Below, piece after piece: positions 5,322 to 6,123 of a DNA stretch of 6,123 nucleotides (its first letter is position 1; each line of letters starts with the position of its first letter). The stretch comes from Prevotella sp. (GTDB lineage Bacteria; Bacteroidota; Bacteroidia; Bacteroidales; Bacteroidaceae), in contig JAEENF010000069.1 in the NCBI GenBank assembly GCA_016283605.1, forward strand, positions 1 through 6,123. Reading direction: 5' to 3'. Made by a program: the position numbers and the translations under genes. Below the pieces are notes generated by a model. The model ran no database searches, had not been told where the DNA came from, and was given only the letters and a program-made list of their open reading frames with translations.

Positions 5322-5785
5322 GTGAGAACAGAGCTGCCGACGGGTTGCAGGCCCTTGGCAAAAAGACCGAGTATAAGATGGATTATGCTCCTGAGGTGTT
5401 GGAGACCTTCCAGAACAAACACCCTGAGAATGACTACTGGGTGCAGTTCAACTGTCCGGAGTTTACGTCGCTCTGTCCGATTACGGGTCAGCCCGACTTT
5501 GCAGAAATCAAGATCCTCTATATCCCTGGTGAGCGGATGGTAGAGTCGAAGAGTCTGAAACTCTATCTCTTCTCCTTCCGTAATCACGGTGACTTTCATG
5601 AGGACTGCGTCAACGTCATCATGAAAGACCTGGTGCGTCTGATGGATCCCAAATATATTGAGGTCGTCGGTTTGTTCACACCACGTGGTGGCATCAGCAT
5701 CTATCCCTTCGCCAACTACGGACGTCCGGGTACGAAGTATGAGCAGATGGCTGAGCGCCGACTGCAGGAGTATCACTTACGATAA
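5318..5785 (+). CDS. queF: NADPH-dependent preQ0 reductase QueF (type I)
   Basis: QueF reduces the nitrile of 7-cyano-7-deazaguanine (preQ0) to the amine preQ1 with two NADPH, in the queuosine pathway; preQ1 is then inserted into tRNA by Tgt. The 155-residue product is the short single-domain form, like B. subtilis QueF. Key positions can be read with an offset of two: nucleophile Cys53 and proton donor Asp60 in the CPITGQPD motif, the QueF signature ESKSLK at 76-81 (NADPH site), and the substrate-binding His94-Glu95 in GDFHED. All are intact, so the enzyme should be active. The ATG overlaps the transporter stop. This is the last gene of the plus-strand series, and its final 13 bases overlap the convergent gene on the other strand. 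No queC, queD, queE or tgt is in the window. Confidence 0.97.
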   Translation: MSENRAADGLQALGKKTEYKMDYAPEVLETFQNKHPENDYWVQFNCPEFTSLCPITGQPDFAEIKILYIPGERMVESKSLKLYLFSFRNHGDFHEDCVNVIMKDLVRLMDPKYIEVVGLFTPRGGISIYPFANYGRPGTKYEQMAERRLQEYHLR

Positions 5786-6123
5786 TAGCCCTGTTCGTGA
5801 TCAGCGAACCTGAGTAGTAGTGAGTCATGTCGCATCACCACGATGTCGGCAGTATCTGTACTAATGGTTTTCCTTGCGCCAGTGGTGTCACGACGGGTTT
5901 CCATCAGCAGCAGATGTCCGTTGTAGATGTGCCATTCGCGGTAGCGTTTCATCTCGGGATATTCCACAGGACCTTGTTGCTCTTTGCCACGAGTCTGTGT
6001 GCCAATGGGACGCACTATATTGTCACGTTGCAGTTCCAGTCCGTATTCACGGGGCTGGAACCATTTCTTTCTTAAAGAGTCAGGAAAGTCAGGTGGCAGC
6101 TGTACCACACTGTCGGCAGAGGC
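5773..6123 (-). CDS. Uncharacterised protein, C-terminal part (5' end beyond window)
   Basis: The reading frame is open from the right edge to a TGA at 5775-5773, giving 116 residues of an incomplete product. I do not recognise the family with confidence. The visible part is hydrophilic, with no membrane segment. It shows beta-strand-like blocks with a repeated pattern: REWHIYNGHLLLMET, then a Thr/Asp-rich turn, then DIVVMRHDSLLLRF near the end. This spacing of Trp, Gly and Leu resembles small lipocalin-like proteins of Bacteroidota, often lipoproteins, but that is a guess from pattern only. A GTG at 6108-6106 could serve as a start, but the frame continues through the window edge, so a longer protein, perhaps with a signal peptide, is more likely. 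It converges on queF and overlaps its end by 13 bases. Confidence 0.65.
   Translation of the reverse strand, partial: ASADSVVQLPPDFPDSLRKKWFQPREYGLELQRDNIVRPIGTQTRGKEQQGPVEYPEMKRYREWHIYNGHLLLMETRRDTTGARKTISTDTADIVVMRHDSLLLRFADHEQGYYRK

Overview
The window looks like a chromosomal housekeeping segment of a Bacteroidota species, most likely Prevotella or a close relative in the Bacteroidales. Evidence for this is the nusB-yajC-ybbR order with a long (333-residue) NusB, a CTC-type L25, AT-rich leaders without Shine-Dalgarno sequences, and promoter boxes that fit the Bacteroidota form TAnnTTTG. No phage, transposon, CRISPR array, tRNA or rRNA gene was seen, and no stretch over 300 bases lacks a gene.

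Layout. On the minus strand, reading leftward from about 1777, are nusB (transcription antitermination), yajC (Sec accessory membrane protein) and the 5' part of a YbbR-domain membrane protein that runs off the left edge. A 245-base divergent intergenic region (1778-2022) holds a probable promoter for each direction and a tandem array of 7-bp repeats. On the plus strand is a tight six-gene series: rplY/ctc (ribosomal protein L25), pth (peptidyl-tRNA hydrolase), an Hsp15-like S4 RNA-binding protein, a YrbG-type Na+/Ca2+ exchanger, a YhhQ-type queuosine-precursor transporter and queF (preQ0 reductase). The last four genes are joined by ATGA overlaps or direct abutment, so they are probably one transcription unit. 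At the right edge a minus-strand gene, seen only as its 3' part, converges on queF and overlaps it by 13 bases.

How the genes work together. L25 is part of the 50S subunit (5S rRNA region), Pth recycles peptidyl-tRNA that falls off ribosomes, and Hsp15-type proteins bind 50S subunits that still carry peptidyl-tRNA. YhhQ and QueF supply and process the precursor of queuosine, the modified base in the anticodons of Asp, Asn, His and Tyr tRNAs. The operon therefore has a theme of translation upkeep, with the cation exchanger as the outlier.

The features most worth a second look are non-coding: two arrays of the same 7-bp repeat in opposite orientations, one filling the upstream part of the rplY promoter and one encoding the C-terminal tail and stop codon of pth, and a terminator-like hairpin inside pth. 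I see no clear sign of an entirely new system.
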